Shown piece by piece: positions 1-8,371 of a stretch of 20,670 nt of DNA (within the stretch, counting starts at the first letter, position 1; each line of letters opens with the position of its first letter). The stretch is from Saccoglossus kowalevskii (taxonomy: Eukaryota > Hemichordata > Enteropneusta > Harrimaniidae). Both the position numbers and the translations under genes were made by a program. The notes under the pieces were generated by a model, which was given only the letters and a program-made list of their open reading frames with translations, was not told the origin of the DNA and searched no databases. The DNA is taken from the NCBI RefSeq assembly GCF_000003605.2, contig NW_003142841.1, positions 41,270 through 61,939 on the forward strand. Direction: 5' to 3'.

Positions 1-255
1 ATTATTACATGTTTTTGACTTTATTGTATTTTATGTCAAGATCTCAAATGGGATACGATAGCAATAAAGAATTACTTACTTACGTAGACAAGGCGTTTTA
101 TACATGGAAATACAAGCATGTATTATTTCTGCCACATTTAAAATGCAAAATGGACGAGAATTTGTATTTTTTATGTCGTTCTTTGATACTGTGTGTTAAT
201 AAATACATTGGATTCATCATGACATAAAAAAAAACATTCTTGCAGCAGGACACAC
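1..255. other. AT-rich spacer, no gene seen
   Basis: I see no recognisable gene here. Short open frames exist on both strands, but none resembles a known protein, and base composition is that of AT-rich spacer DNA. The stretch ends at the TTAA that opens the transposon-like end at 256. Confidence 0.5.
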
Positions 256-287
256 TTAAAGCGGGGAAGTCGTCACCTGCGCATGCG
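256..287 (+). mobile_element. TTAA-flanked transposon terminal fragment, related to the MITE at 8058-8371
   Basis: TTAA at 256-259 is followed by AGCGGGGAAGTCGTC and then a GCGCATGCG motif. This is the same order of motifs as in the left end of the complete element at 8058-8371 (TTAA, AGGGCGGTAGTCGTC, ACGCATGCGC). The shared core AGTCGTC sits at the same distance from TTAA in both. I see no convincing matching right end downstream; a degraded candidate is the TTAA near 937-940. It is therefore called a fragment or a decayed copy. TTAA target sites are used by the piggyBac and Kolobok superfamilies. No transposase is visible. Confidence 0.55.
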
Positions 288-1140
288 TCAGATGGCCATA
301 AGGTGTCATTGTTTACAAACAAGCGTCTACCCGTGAAACTTTGCGTTTGTAGCGTGTGTTGTTATCGTCGCTTGGGACTCAATTCCCGTGCGTGCATAGG
401 CAATGTTATCGCCAACAAGCAGCACCAAACGATACTATTAACTATGTTCTCTTCCATATTGCATTTTAAACAAATACAGACATATTTTGTGTTTAACATG
501 AATACAGATTGATACATGTAATTGTATTATTCCTGTATTACTTCAGTATATATAAATACATGGCAATGCTCGTAACATAGTCATCGCTCAATGCATCGAA
601 GCATCGTACGCATGCATCCTCGGCGAGTGACTGTACGTGGTTATTACAGCTGAACTAGATCTAGATTATGTATGTTTCACATTGCCATAATATATACACA
701 GTTACAGGATACGGAAGGGGTTCTGAGAATTACATGAACAGTAGTTGGTGTGTTAATTTACTGATTGTGTATTTACTTGGTTAGGAACTGCAAGCCTGGG
801 AAAATTATTGCAATCTATTTGTGTTAATCATAATCACTCATCTATTGTTTTAAATCTTCTTTTGCCATTACGAATGTGAAACGTGATTGTGTTATGCTGT
901 TGGTACTTTGTCATTAATCATCTCCGACACTACACTTTAAGGATACGTTATGGTCGAAAACAGGTAATTTATAACATGTTTTTGTCTGATACAGCACGTT
1001 AATGATAAAATCGGATTATGATTTATTATCATCAACAGAATATGTCAAATTAGCAGTCGTCCAATAATATTCGTTCGATGAAATATGAAAACAATTATAC
1101 GCATGCGCAGTGATTGTTATTGTACGTACCAAAACAATCA
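288..1140. other. Spacer with a TATA-like site and an NRF1-like motif; no gene seen
   Basis: No protein family is recognisable in any frame. A TATA-like string lies at about 547-556 (tatataaata) on the plus strand, with no identifiable gene behind it. CTAGATCTAG near 656-665 is a 10-bp palindrome of unknown meaning. ACGCATGCGCAG at 1099-1110 resembles the NRF1 consensus (GCGCATGCGC) with one edge mismatch. These are motif matches only. Confidence 0.4.
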
Positions 1141-1232
1141 GTGCCCGGGACCCCCTTGTAAGGACGGTGAGGATGGTGATAGATCTCACCCCCATGCAAA
1201 AGTTCGTGCCGCCGCCTCAGCTACAAGAATAG
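1141..1232 (+). other. Short GC-rich island with an open frame ending in TAG; unidentified
   Basis: This stretch is conspicuously GC-richer than the AT-rich DNA on both sides. On the plus strand one frame stays open through it and ends at a TAG near 1228-1230. The frame encodes a short segment with Val-Arg and Pro-Pro-Pro-Gln that I cannot assign to a family. A GTAAGG string inside could serve as a splice donor, but there is no partner evidence. It could be a decayed coding exon, a transposon remnant or chance. Confidence 0.2.
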
Positions 1233-2145
1233 GGTGAACTATCCAATGTATTCAATGAATATTCATCAAATCAAATGACATCATAACAAAATTACATGTT
1301 TTAGCAGATGGTTGGTTTTAATTATGTCTGAATGCGTGAAGAGAGTGCAATGTCTGTTTACAGCTACCTGTCACTAGATGCTAAATATCTCACATATACA
1401 ATAATTTCATGCGTTACAGACAGCTCGGAAACTCGTCTCACATTCATTTCGACCAAATTTGTTTTGAAGCCGAAATTCGCACATTTTTGCTAAATACTTT
1501 GGATAAGTTTTCGAGATGTCGTGGAATATCTCCTTCAAATTAGGATTTCTTCCCGAGGAGCACTGAACTATGGGTACCTTGAATCATACACTTCACTGAG
1601 TCAACCCGACATTCACTAATAAAATTATGCCAGATAACCTATCTTGTCTATTACAACTGGAACGGTTGTCAGGTTGCATCAATCCAAATGTCATAGTTAT
1701 TACCCACAAAAGTGTTTCTGGTCATTTCATTCTTTAAGTGCCTTGTTACTTTGAATGGTAAACTATATATCCCAGAATGCATCAGTGTAATTGAATCGGA
1801 CAGAGGTCATAGTGTGCCGTCACATCCACTCATGCCTTCTGTTAACTATCGTTTCAGAGTCAACGAACTTTATAATCTCATTATAATAATCCGAAAACTG
1901 ACAATTCAGGGGCACTTACGTATCATTAGTATCAATACAATTGGTGAATATTTTATGATACATTTAATGTGTATATCAGTATACAGTAAACAATTCCCAT
2001 ACGAAAATAAGCTTCAAGTTACCCATAGTTTATTCATTTCTATTTATAGGACAACGTGCCAGTAATGTAAAAATGTTCAATTTGGGTATTGTAATACAAA
2101 TCAAATTGAAGCTGAATTTCACCTTTCGCCTTTTTTGTTACCCAG

Positions 2146-2159
2146 ATTGCTATGGCAAC
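2146..2159. promoter_or_regulatory. RFX X-box-like motif
   Basis: ATTGCTATGGCAAC differs at two positions from the palindromic X-box GTTGCCATGGCAAC bound by RFX factors, which in animals often regulate ciliary genes. No ciliary gene or exon is recognised nearby, so function is unproven and chance is possible. Confidence 0.25.
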
Positions 2160-2176
2160 CTCTAAAATATTGTAGG

Positions 2177-2192
2177 ACGTGGTCCACCACGT
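2177..2192. repeat. Short inverted repeat ACGTGGT-CC-ACCACGT
   Basis: Seven-base arms pair perfectly around a two-base centre, and the right arm runs into an E-box (CACGTG, 2188-2193). It could be a cruciform-type palindrome or a dimeric binding site; no role is shown. Confidence 0.5.
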
Positions 2193-2497
2193 GATACAGA
2201 TGAAATAAGACAGTATGCAGCCGATAACACAAATTTCCACGTCACCTTAATTATTTCTAGGGGGCTTTTCAGTGATTTGTTGAATCAAAAGGAGCTGTAT
2301 TGCCTTACCACAGCAACAGTTTAATTATTCAATTCCACGACAGTTATAAATACGTCTGCCGCTATTTTAGTTTGAGATGTAGCTTTGAGTTTATTTTTTG
2401 CGATCCTGTATGGCCTGCATGGTAACAGTCAAGTATAACTGACTCTTCGGTTCACCTTGATTTTAACCTCTATACCATTGCATGCAATGCATCCAGT

Positions 2498-2874
2498 ACT
2501 CGAATAGACCATTTTCCGTTTACTGCGAGAATCACGCGTTATGCGTGAAATCGAACGTAAAAACAGGACAAGCAAAGGTCATAGCGTCGTAGTGGCGTCA
2601 AACATCGCGGGGGATTCAACAAACGCGAAAGTATTTTGGGGACATTTCCAAGCTTAATAATGTGCTGTCCACATTTGATGATAGACAATTTCGATTAAGT
2701 GAGGGTATTCGGAAGCAATATTCCTCTGTCGAAGATCGGCCGGTTGATGTGAGCTACGAAATAAAGAAATTCGAGTTGAAAATCAAATCGTTCGATTTTT
2801 GCAGCAGACGTTCGACGCGCGTCTTTCATGCATCTCGCGAGATCTCGCAATTGTACGGAAAATCACCTATTAAA
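2498..2874. mobile_element. MITE-like element with long imperfect terminal inverted repeats
   Basis: The left end (2498-2559) and the reverse complement of the right end (about 2806-2874) share ordered blocks: ACT, AATAG, ATTTTCCGT, TGCGAGA, CGCG, ATGC.TGAAA and TCGAACGT. The right arm has a small insertion of about 8 bases before the last block. The arms together span about 60 bp per side with roughly three-quarters identity by eye, enclosing about 250 bp of unique DNA. The outer boundary is uncertain and I see no clean target-site duplication, so superfamily is not assigned. An open frame inside (2662-2928, plus) begins at GTG and extends through the right inverted repeat, so it is not called as a gene. 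This fits a non-autonomous DNA transposon. Confidence 0.65.
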
Positions 2875-4298
2875 GTTCACTATCACGGTCAGCCTACCTA
2901 TGACAAGTCTTTAAAAGAGTTTGTTTGAAAATCAGTGTCAAGTTGAAATGAAACTTTGAACAAAAGCTCGAATAAACAAACAATAGAAGTATGAAAATAT
3001 ATGCTTATTTAATAAAAATCAATCTAAAACTGTGCTGGGGTCAGTCTGCCGGATGTCTCCTGTGTTCGTGATCTACAATGACGTATGCATCGTGACAGGA
3101 ACATACTCTGTTGGTGTTTGGTTGTAAATTGTCACGTACGTCATCGGAAAGATTCATACAAATGTCAAATTTGAGCAAAAGTTGATGTTTTCAATGTACT
3201 AGGCGAAACCTTATAAATCTACAAAAAGGTGCTTCAATCGAACATTGAGAACTATACATCTATAACTTGGATCCAGCTATCACATGAAACCGTTATCTCG
3301 TTTGAACAACTTCAAACATGAATATTAATATGAATATTTGTACAACTTTAAACATGAATATAAACATGCGCTTCGGATCATATCTTAGTATCACGTGATG
3401 CGAGTGTCTGGTAGACATCACTACTGGTACAGCTAATCGTGCAGGGATTTGCAACGATCATCACCATGGAAACGCTACCAAAGAAACATGCCGTTAGCGT
3501 TGTCAGTGTCTTTGTTTTGGATTATAGCAGGTTATTGGTGCAAATAATACTTATTTATATCTAGTTCTGGTATCTGGTAGTAGACAGCATACATTAGGCA
3601 TATTGACTGGAACACATTTGCCCACACACGGAATCAACATCAGAAAATACATACAAACAAAGGCTTGTATGACTAAACCAGTAGAAACAGATATATGGAC
3701 CTCAAGGCATTCAGCCAGGAAGTGATGTCAGGTGTTTTGAAAACCGAGTGAGCTTATTCTGCTCCACATGTGGCATCGGCGATCTATCACGATCTATGTA
3801 ACTGTTGTGAATTGGTAATTGGTTTAGACATGCTATGCATCACATAAGTAACATAGTTGCCTTGCGAGATTATTTGACAACTTAATTTCGTTATTTTATA
3901 CACTAGGTTATGTTAAAGCAACACAAGTATTTAAGATAAGACTCATTGTGACACGACAGCTCAAGTTCAAGTATGCCGCAAATTGTTCTATCTGTGTCTA
4001 GATGAACAGTGGACTTTACATCGAATGCCTATTGGATTTGGCTATTTTTTGCTCCGCTGAATTGTCCAATGTTTAAATACTAGTATTTCCCAAGCAAGCT
4101 GATGTAAAAGATAATTATAGGCTATGAGCAAAACTAGAAACGGCTCGTTTATTTCTACGACTTGGATGTCATTTGAATCCGGTACCAGCATCAAAAACTC
4201 AGATTTTTCCCTCAAATGTTTTCTACTCATTTCTGGGAGGCGGGGATAAATATAATTTACCAAGCCAGAATTGAGAAAACATTTTAGAAGAACAAACC
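2875..4298. other. AT-rich spacer, no gene seen
   Basis: No recognisable protein or RNA gene. Two imperfect copies of an ACAACTTYAAACATGAATAT motif (about 3307-3361) form a small direct duplication. ATCACGTGAT at 3390-3399 is a palindromic E-box (bHLH-type site), unsupported by any adjacent gene. Confidence 0.4.
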
Positions 4299-4372
4299 GA
4301 CCATAAGATACAGAGATTTTGTTAACGTGTCCGCCCATTATCAGGGAGATCGTGGGTTCGACTCTTATGGTC
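4299..4372 (+). repeat. tRNA-derived SINE head or tRNA pseudogene
   Basis: The segment is 74 bases, the length of a tRNA. Its ends pair perfectly over 10 bases: GACCATAAGA at 4299-4308 with TCTTATGGTC at 4363-4372. An intact RNA polymerase III B-box, GGTTCGACTC, sits at 4355-4364. Upstream, GTTAACGTGTCCGCC (4321-4335) resembles the D-arm to anticodon region of tRNA-derived SINEs. The A-box is poor and a normal cloverleaf with standard stems cannot be drawn cleanly, so a working tRNA is unlikely. It is best read as the 5' head of a degenerate SINE, or a tRNA pseudogene, on the plus strand. A SINE tail is not evident downstream. Confidence 0.6.
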
Positions 4373-5087
4373 AGCCTCACACTCATCAGTTTTGACAGAA
4401 AATGATAGTAATATGCGTTGCCAATCCTATAAAATACTGGCTAAATACATTAATAAATCGGTGTAGTTATGTAAAAACCGAGCCAGGTGCGAACTAACCC
4501 AGACACATGTCCAGTCAACTCAGAAGCACATAAGTAGTGCATCCGAATTTGGTCACGTTAAATCTGTTTTTCAAAAAATATAATAATAAAAATGCACATT
4601 ATATATAGTTGAACGCACCGGAAGTTGTTTTACATACGTCTGAAATGACGAATAAAGAAATGAATCTGCCAGTAAGGGAGTACAATACTATTTATATAAT
4701 ACCTAATACTAGTAACGAAGGTGCCAGTATTTAATAGGATGTTCAATCTAGATCAAGAAAAATAAATGTTATAATTACGGGCATACGGTGACCACGGACT
4801 GACGTTCCTGCACCATTACACATATGCTAATTACACCTTCCATATTTATGCTTAGGTTTCATCCATATAATATATGTTGGAAAATGCATCTTATTATGAA
4901 GTCAACATGTTCGTGATGTCGCATTCAGATTACAACCCACGAACATCAAAGAAGATCCAATAATATTTAAATAACCGCCGCTACTTTAGTGTGTGTATTA
5001 TACTGAAGGTCCCTGAGGTCATTGAGTGTTTTGAATCAGTGAGATGCGTAATCAAACGTTAATGCTGTATACGAAGCCGTATATCAT
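4373..5087. other. AT-rich spacer, no gene seen
   Basis: I find no coding region, RNA gene or clear repeat here. Any body or tail of the SINE-like element at 4299-4372 would lie at the left edge, but I cannot delimit it. Confidence 0.4.
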
Positions 5088-5576
5088 CAGATGACATACA
5101 ATATGTAAGCTACTAATGTATTGAGAGTAAGATAACATCTAGACAATATAGGCCTGGGTAACCATATAAATCACTGTAATGTCTATATCCCGTGTACCAC
5201 GTGTTGTGTGATTTGTAATAGAGAACGAGGTCAGTATGTTGAACTTCACAGATGACATACAATATGTAAGCTACTAATGTATTGAGAGTAAGATAACATC
5301 TAGACAATATAGGCCTGGGTAACCATATAAATCACTGTAATGTCTATATCCCGTGTACCACGTGTTGTATGATTTGTAATAGAGAACGAGGTCAGTATGT
5401 TGAACTTCACAGATGACATACAATATGTAAGCTACTAATGTATTGAGAGTAAGATAACATCTAGACAATATAGGCCTGGGTAACCATATAAATCACTGTA
5501 ATGTCTATATCCCGTGTACCACGTGTTGTATGATTTGTAATAGAGAACGAGGTCAGTATGTTGAACTTCACAGATG
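5088..5576. repeat. Three tandem copies of a 161-bp satellite-like unit
   Basis: Copies begin at 5088, 5249 and 5410 with CAGATGACATACAATATG; each is exactly 161 bp, and a 6-base stub of a fourth copy (CAGATG) ends the array at 5576. By eye copies 2 and 3 are identical, and copy 1 differs by one base (G at 5218, A at 5379 and 5540). Each copy contains an E-box CACGTG (5208, 5369, 5530). The near-identity implies a recent duplication or ongoing homogenisation. The unit length is near a nucleosome repeat and in the range typical of animal satellites. Minus-strand open frames of 64 codons recur with the unit, but 161 is not a multiple of 3 and the frames read across junctions, so they are not genes. 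Confidence 0.95.
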
Positions 5577-5916
5577 CAATAGAAGACATATATTTTATTC
5601 AGTAATACTACCCTTCTAAAAACATTTGGTACTTGAATATGTGTGTATTGTTCTTGTATAATTTAAAATATGAATCAGCGAGACTGTGAATAGAAATCAG
5701 TGTTTATAAAGCTGCCATTTTGCAATAAAGTATGTTTTTATTGCTGTAATATTACATTTCACTGATACTAAATGGTTTCGCCGTAATGTCGATGTGTATT
5801 GCAACATGTTTACTAATATAGTATTGCATTGCAAGACAGTGATTTGCAGACACATGTCAGGCCACTCGGTGGCAAGAAAACACTAGTTTTCTTTCGGTAG
5901 CGTGTCTTCCAGTTTG

Positions 5917-5922
5917 TTTATT
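5917..5922 (-). terminator. Candidate poly(A) signal AATAAA for the kinase gene
   Basis: TTTATT on the plus strand reads AATAAA on the minus strand, about 390 bases after the stop codon of the kinase. It is the first exact match downstream of the stop. Usage is inferred from position only. Confidence 0.4.
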
Positions 5923-6099
5923 ATCGTAACTGTGGCATCACTGTTGTAATATTCATAGTCACATATATCTAATTTGAGGTATAGTGACTTAAAAATTATA
6001 ACTTATTTGGGAGATGTTATGGTTAAATGGGACTTGACTGATCTTAATCGTGTTAGGCCCATTAAGCCCCACATTGACCTTTATCAGCCAGACGCATGG

Positions 6100-6174
6100 A
6101 AATAAATAAATAAATAATTGGTGAAATAAAGGAACAACTTGAACAAACTCGAAGAACAAGAATAAATAAATAAA
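6100..6174 (-). repeat. Two (AAAT)n tracts; AU-rich element-like clusters in the kinase 3' UTR
   Basis: AATAAATAAATAAATAA runs occur at 6100-6117 and 6161-6174. On the minus strand these read as overlapping ATTTA pentamers and TTATTTATT nonamers, the classic AU-rich element pattern of unstable mRNAs. They lie about 135-150 and 190-210 bases after the kinase stop codon. They may simply be tetranucleotide microsatellites. Confidence 0.6.
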
Positions 6175-6307
6175 CTGGAAACGAAGGTGGAGGGAGGAGG
6201 GAATGAAGAAGCCCTACGCAATCGAAGACAATATTGTGATATGGTGCACATGTCCCGTTGTGCGCTGCCTGCCTGCACATTGTGGTCAAACTATTTACAG
6301 TACTGTT

Positions 6308-7546
6308 TTACGACGTCGATAATATCTCTTTTGAACGTTTTAGTTTGGCTAGTATTTTTCTTGCGAATTTATGTCCTTCGTTAGCTGTCATATCAGTGTT
6401 TGCATTCTGATGATCTCTCGTGTCTTCCAGTTCGGCCAGGGCAGGCCGGTACTGGTGTCGATATTCCGGCGGGGTTCCCACTGCCACTATGTTGTCTGCG
6501 CTACGTTTATTGAATGTTTCTGTTGTTGTTAGCACCCATTCACTGGTCATTCTTTCTCTACCCTTGGCATCTGATGACGTGTTAACCCCATGTGCTTCCA
6601 GCAGTACGCTTAGTTCGTCCATTGATTTGCTGTACCTCCTGAATGTCTCACTATGCAGCAACGGTTCATTTTCTCTTTTTATCCAATCATCGCCTAGATA
6701 CTTGTAAATTTCTCTAATTGCGCACCGTTTATCTGGTCTGATGTCCAATATTTTCCTGAAACATTTCATCAGACGAGGGGTGAACCGTCTCCACTGCGTT
6801 GGTATAGCAGGGGTTTTACGCCGTTGCCAATGGATAAATTCCAGGAAGTACGCATCTGCCGTGTTCGCGGCTTCCCATGGGAAATTCCCTGTAAGTATAG
6901 AGAACAATAAGACGCCAAATGCCCAGACATCTTGACTAGATTCAACGTAGAATCCTTCATTTTTTACGGCTTGGCATATTTCCGGCGGTGTGTAAGGTAT
7001 GCTGCCACTGATCTTTCTAACGTGAGTCCCACTCCGACGTGTCATCCCGAAGTCCATAAGTTTTACAATGGAACAATCTGGACTGAAAAGTAGAACGTTT
7101 TCTGGCTTGATATCACGGTGTACGAACCCCTTAGTGTGTATAAAGTCTATTGCCGATGCGATTTGTTGCATGCATTGCTTAGCGACGCTTTCTGATAGTC
7201 CGTGCTGAGGTGGGATGGCTTCGAATAAGTCACCGTAGGCGGTGTACTCCTGGGCGAACACATAAGCTGTGGGCGTTTCAAACGCTACGTCGTAGCTATT
7301 AATAACATTCGGATGCACTGACAGAAAGTCACCCAATGTGCATTCCCGTTGGAAGTCTTTGAACTTGGTGGATTTCTTACAGAGTGATTTCAATGCCAGC
7401 TGTAGCCCACTCTCCCTGTGTACAGCCAGGTCAACTCTGCCATACGTACCGCGACCGAGTTCTCTTACGATGTCGTAGTAATCCTCCAGACTAACGAGAT
7501 TGAGAAGTTTGTCATTATTGCTAAGTTTGTGCGGTGATTGCAACAT
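6308..7546 (-). CDS. SBK1-like serine/threonine protein kinase, single coding exon
   Basis: This encodes a 412-residue protein kinase expected to phosphorylate Ser/Thr on protein substrates that cannot be predicted here. The kinase domain spans about residues 24-290. Visible motifs are the glycine loop GRGTYGRV (31-38), ATP-binding Lys53 in ALK, the alphaC Glu68, HRDIKPEN (143-150) with catalytic Asp145, DFG (165-167), a PPE variant of APE (187-189), DVWAFG (206-211) and Arg274. The strings HRDIKPENVLLF, DFGMTRR and TGNFPWEAA, plus QWRRFT, are hallmarks of the SBK family. Length matches the family (human SBK1 is about 424). All catalytic residues are present, so it should be active. There is no signal peptide or membrane segment. 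The tail (291-412) has few prolines and ends in a basic stretch. The start is the first ATG after an in-frame TAA (7604-7606), with A at -3. It is intronless across the coding region. Paralogue identity (SBK1, 2 or 3) is uncertain. Confidence 0.95.
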   Translation of the reverse strand: MLQSPHKLSNNDKLLNLVSLEDYYDIVRELGRGTYGRVDLAVHRESGLQLALKSLCKKSTKFKDFQRECTLGDFLSVHPNVINSYDVAFETPTAYVFAQEYTAYGDLFEAIPPQHGLSESVAKQCMQQIASAIDFIHTKGFVHRDIKPENVLLFSPDCSIVKLMDFGMTRRSGTHVRKISGSIPYTPPEICQAVKNEGFYVESSQDVWAFGVLLFSILTGNFPWEAANTADAYFLEFIHWQRRKTPAIPTQWRRFTPRLMKCFRKILDIRPDKRCAIREIYKYLGDDWIKRENEPLLHSETFRRYSKSMDELSVLLEAHGVNTSSDAKGRERMTSEWVLTTTETFNKRSADNIVAVGTPPEYRHQYRPALAELEDTRDHQNANTDMTANEGHKFARKILAKLKRSKEILSTS

Positions 7547-8057
7547 GGTGGGAGAATTAATATAACAGTTGTCACCGGCTCCAGTGGTCGTATTATTCTC
7601 GCCTTACACACACTGCTTGAACCGTGACCTGAAGAAAAAAAATACATTACGTTAGAATTGATGGGAAATTTCCCAGCAAGCATTGCTAAATAATTTGATT
7701 GAATCTTATCGAATGTAACCGGGGTATTCACAGTTAATAACTTATCACATTCACAGCTGCGTACAATCATGAAGCGATCTATCTGGTCTAATCAACTAAT
7801 TTCTATATACATTTCAACATTTCGAGGTAATTGTTGTTGAAAATGAGAAGCAAGTATTGTAAATCGAGATTATGTGCGACTATGATAATACAATACGTGC
7901 AGATAGTCGTCAGAATATAATTAATTTATGCGGTTGTTAACAAAACCTACATGAATATATATATAGTCGCCGAACTTTTTTCGCAAAAAACATGAATCGA
8001 GCCTTTATGAAATTGTCATATGTTCCTATTACAAATAACTCTCACTAAATCTCAAAC
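7547..8057 (-). promoter_or_regulatory. Kinase 5' flank: 5' UTR and possible promoter
   Basis: An in-frame TAA at 7604-7606 closes the kinase frame 58 bases upstream of its ATG. On the minus strand a GTAAGG string near 7602-7607 could be a donor for a 5' UTR intron, but the acceptor is not clear. A TATATATATA run at 7956-7965 is the only TATA-like candidate; it would give a 5' UTR of nearly 400 bases. A minus-strand open frame (7465-7770) overlaps the kinase start in another frame and looks like nothing known. Confidence 0.3.
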
Positions 8058-8371
8058 TTAAAGGGCGGTAGTCGTCGCGCCACGCATGCGCGAGACATAT
8101 GGGTCTCATATAAACAAAGATGACGACTTTGACTGTTGCGCATATCAACGAATACAAACTGAAACGTTACGAAGCTTTAATAAAGTATTTTTTTAGGTGG
8201 TTGGAAGGTATCAAAGGAGTCACCGGCGGTAATTAGTGCAAGTCGCGCCCAGGTAAAACCTCATACTTGTGATTACCATAAGGAGAGCGTATTGGATTGT
8301 GGGAAAATCAATGTTTATCAACACAAATGTCGCACATCACAGTGCGCAGAGCGACGACTGCCGCGCTTTAA
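8058..8371. mobile_element. Complete 306-bp MITE with TTAA target duplication
   Basis: TTAA occurs at 8058-8061 and 8368-8371. Inside these, the left end AGGGCGGTAGTCGTCGC (8062-8078) and the reverse complement of the right end, AGCGCGGCAGTCGTCGC (8367-8351), match at 15 of 17 bases; both then continue into a GCGCA-type motif. A 4-bp TTAA duplication with terminal inverted repeats is the signature of piggyBac or Kolobok elements; the AGGG-type terminus, not CCC, fits Kolobok better. At 306 bp it is non-autonomous and has no transposase. It lies about 0.5 kb upstream of the kinase start codon. A related end is at 256-287. Confidence 0.8.

Larger units (their letters stand above)
1233..2497. 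other. Spacer with an X-box-like site and a short hairpin; no gene seen
   Basis: The longest open frame (1712-2065, plus) starts at GTG, not ATG, and resembles nothing known, so I do not call it. Two small signals are listed separately: an RFX X-box-like 14-mer at 2146-2159 and a near-perfect palindrome at 2177-2192. The remainder is AT-rich and unremarkable. Confidence 0.4.
5577..6307 (-). other. Presumptive 3' UTR and downstream flank of the kinase gene
   Basis: No coding region is seen. Read on the minus strand this follows the kinase stop codon. The nearest canonical AATAAA on that strand is at 5917-5922, which would give a 3' UTR of about 390 bases; later copies lie at 5737-5742 and 5594-5599. 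Two AU-rich clusters lie within the predicted UTR (6100-6174). Confidence 0.45.

Noticed and set aside
1712-2065. 117-codon open frame, plus strand
   Set aside because: It starts at GTG, is AT-rich in composition like the spacer, and resembles no protein family.
2662-2928. 88-codon open frame, plus strand
   Set aside because: It starts at GTG, not ATG, lies mostly inside the MITE-like element at 2498-2874 and runs through its right inverted arm; no domain is recognised.
4299-4372. Functional tRNA gene
   Set aside because: The ends and B-box fit, but the A-box and D/anticodon stems are too poor for a working tRNA.
4042-4386. 114-codon open frame, minus strand
   Set aside because: Its first 30 codons are the reverse complement of the tRNA-like element and the rest is unremarkable spacer.
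5113-5468. Two near-identical 64-codon open frames, minus strand
   Set aside because: They recur only because the 161-bp tandem unit recurs; each reads across a unit junction and no function or start context supports them.
7465-7770. 101-codon open frame on the minus strand overlapping the kinase start
   Set aside because: It is in another frame, overlaps the kinase N-terminus and has no recognisable content; it is probably 5' UTR and flank.
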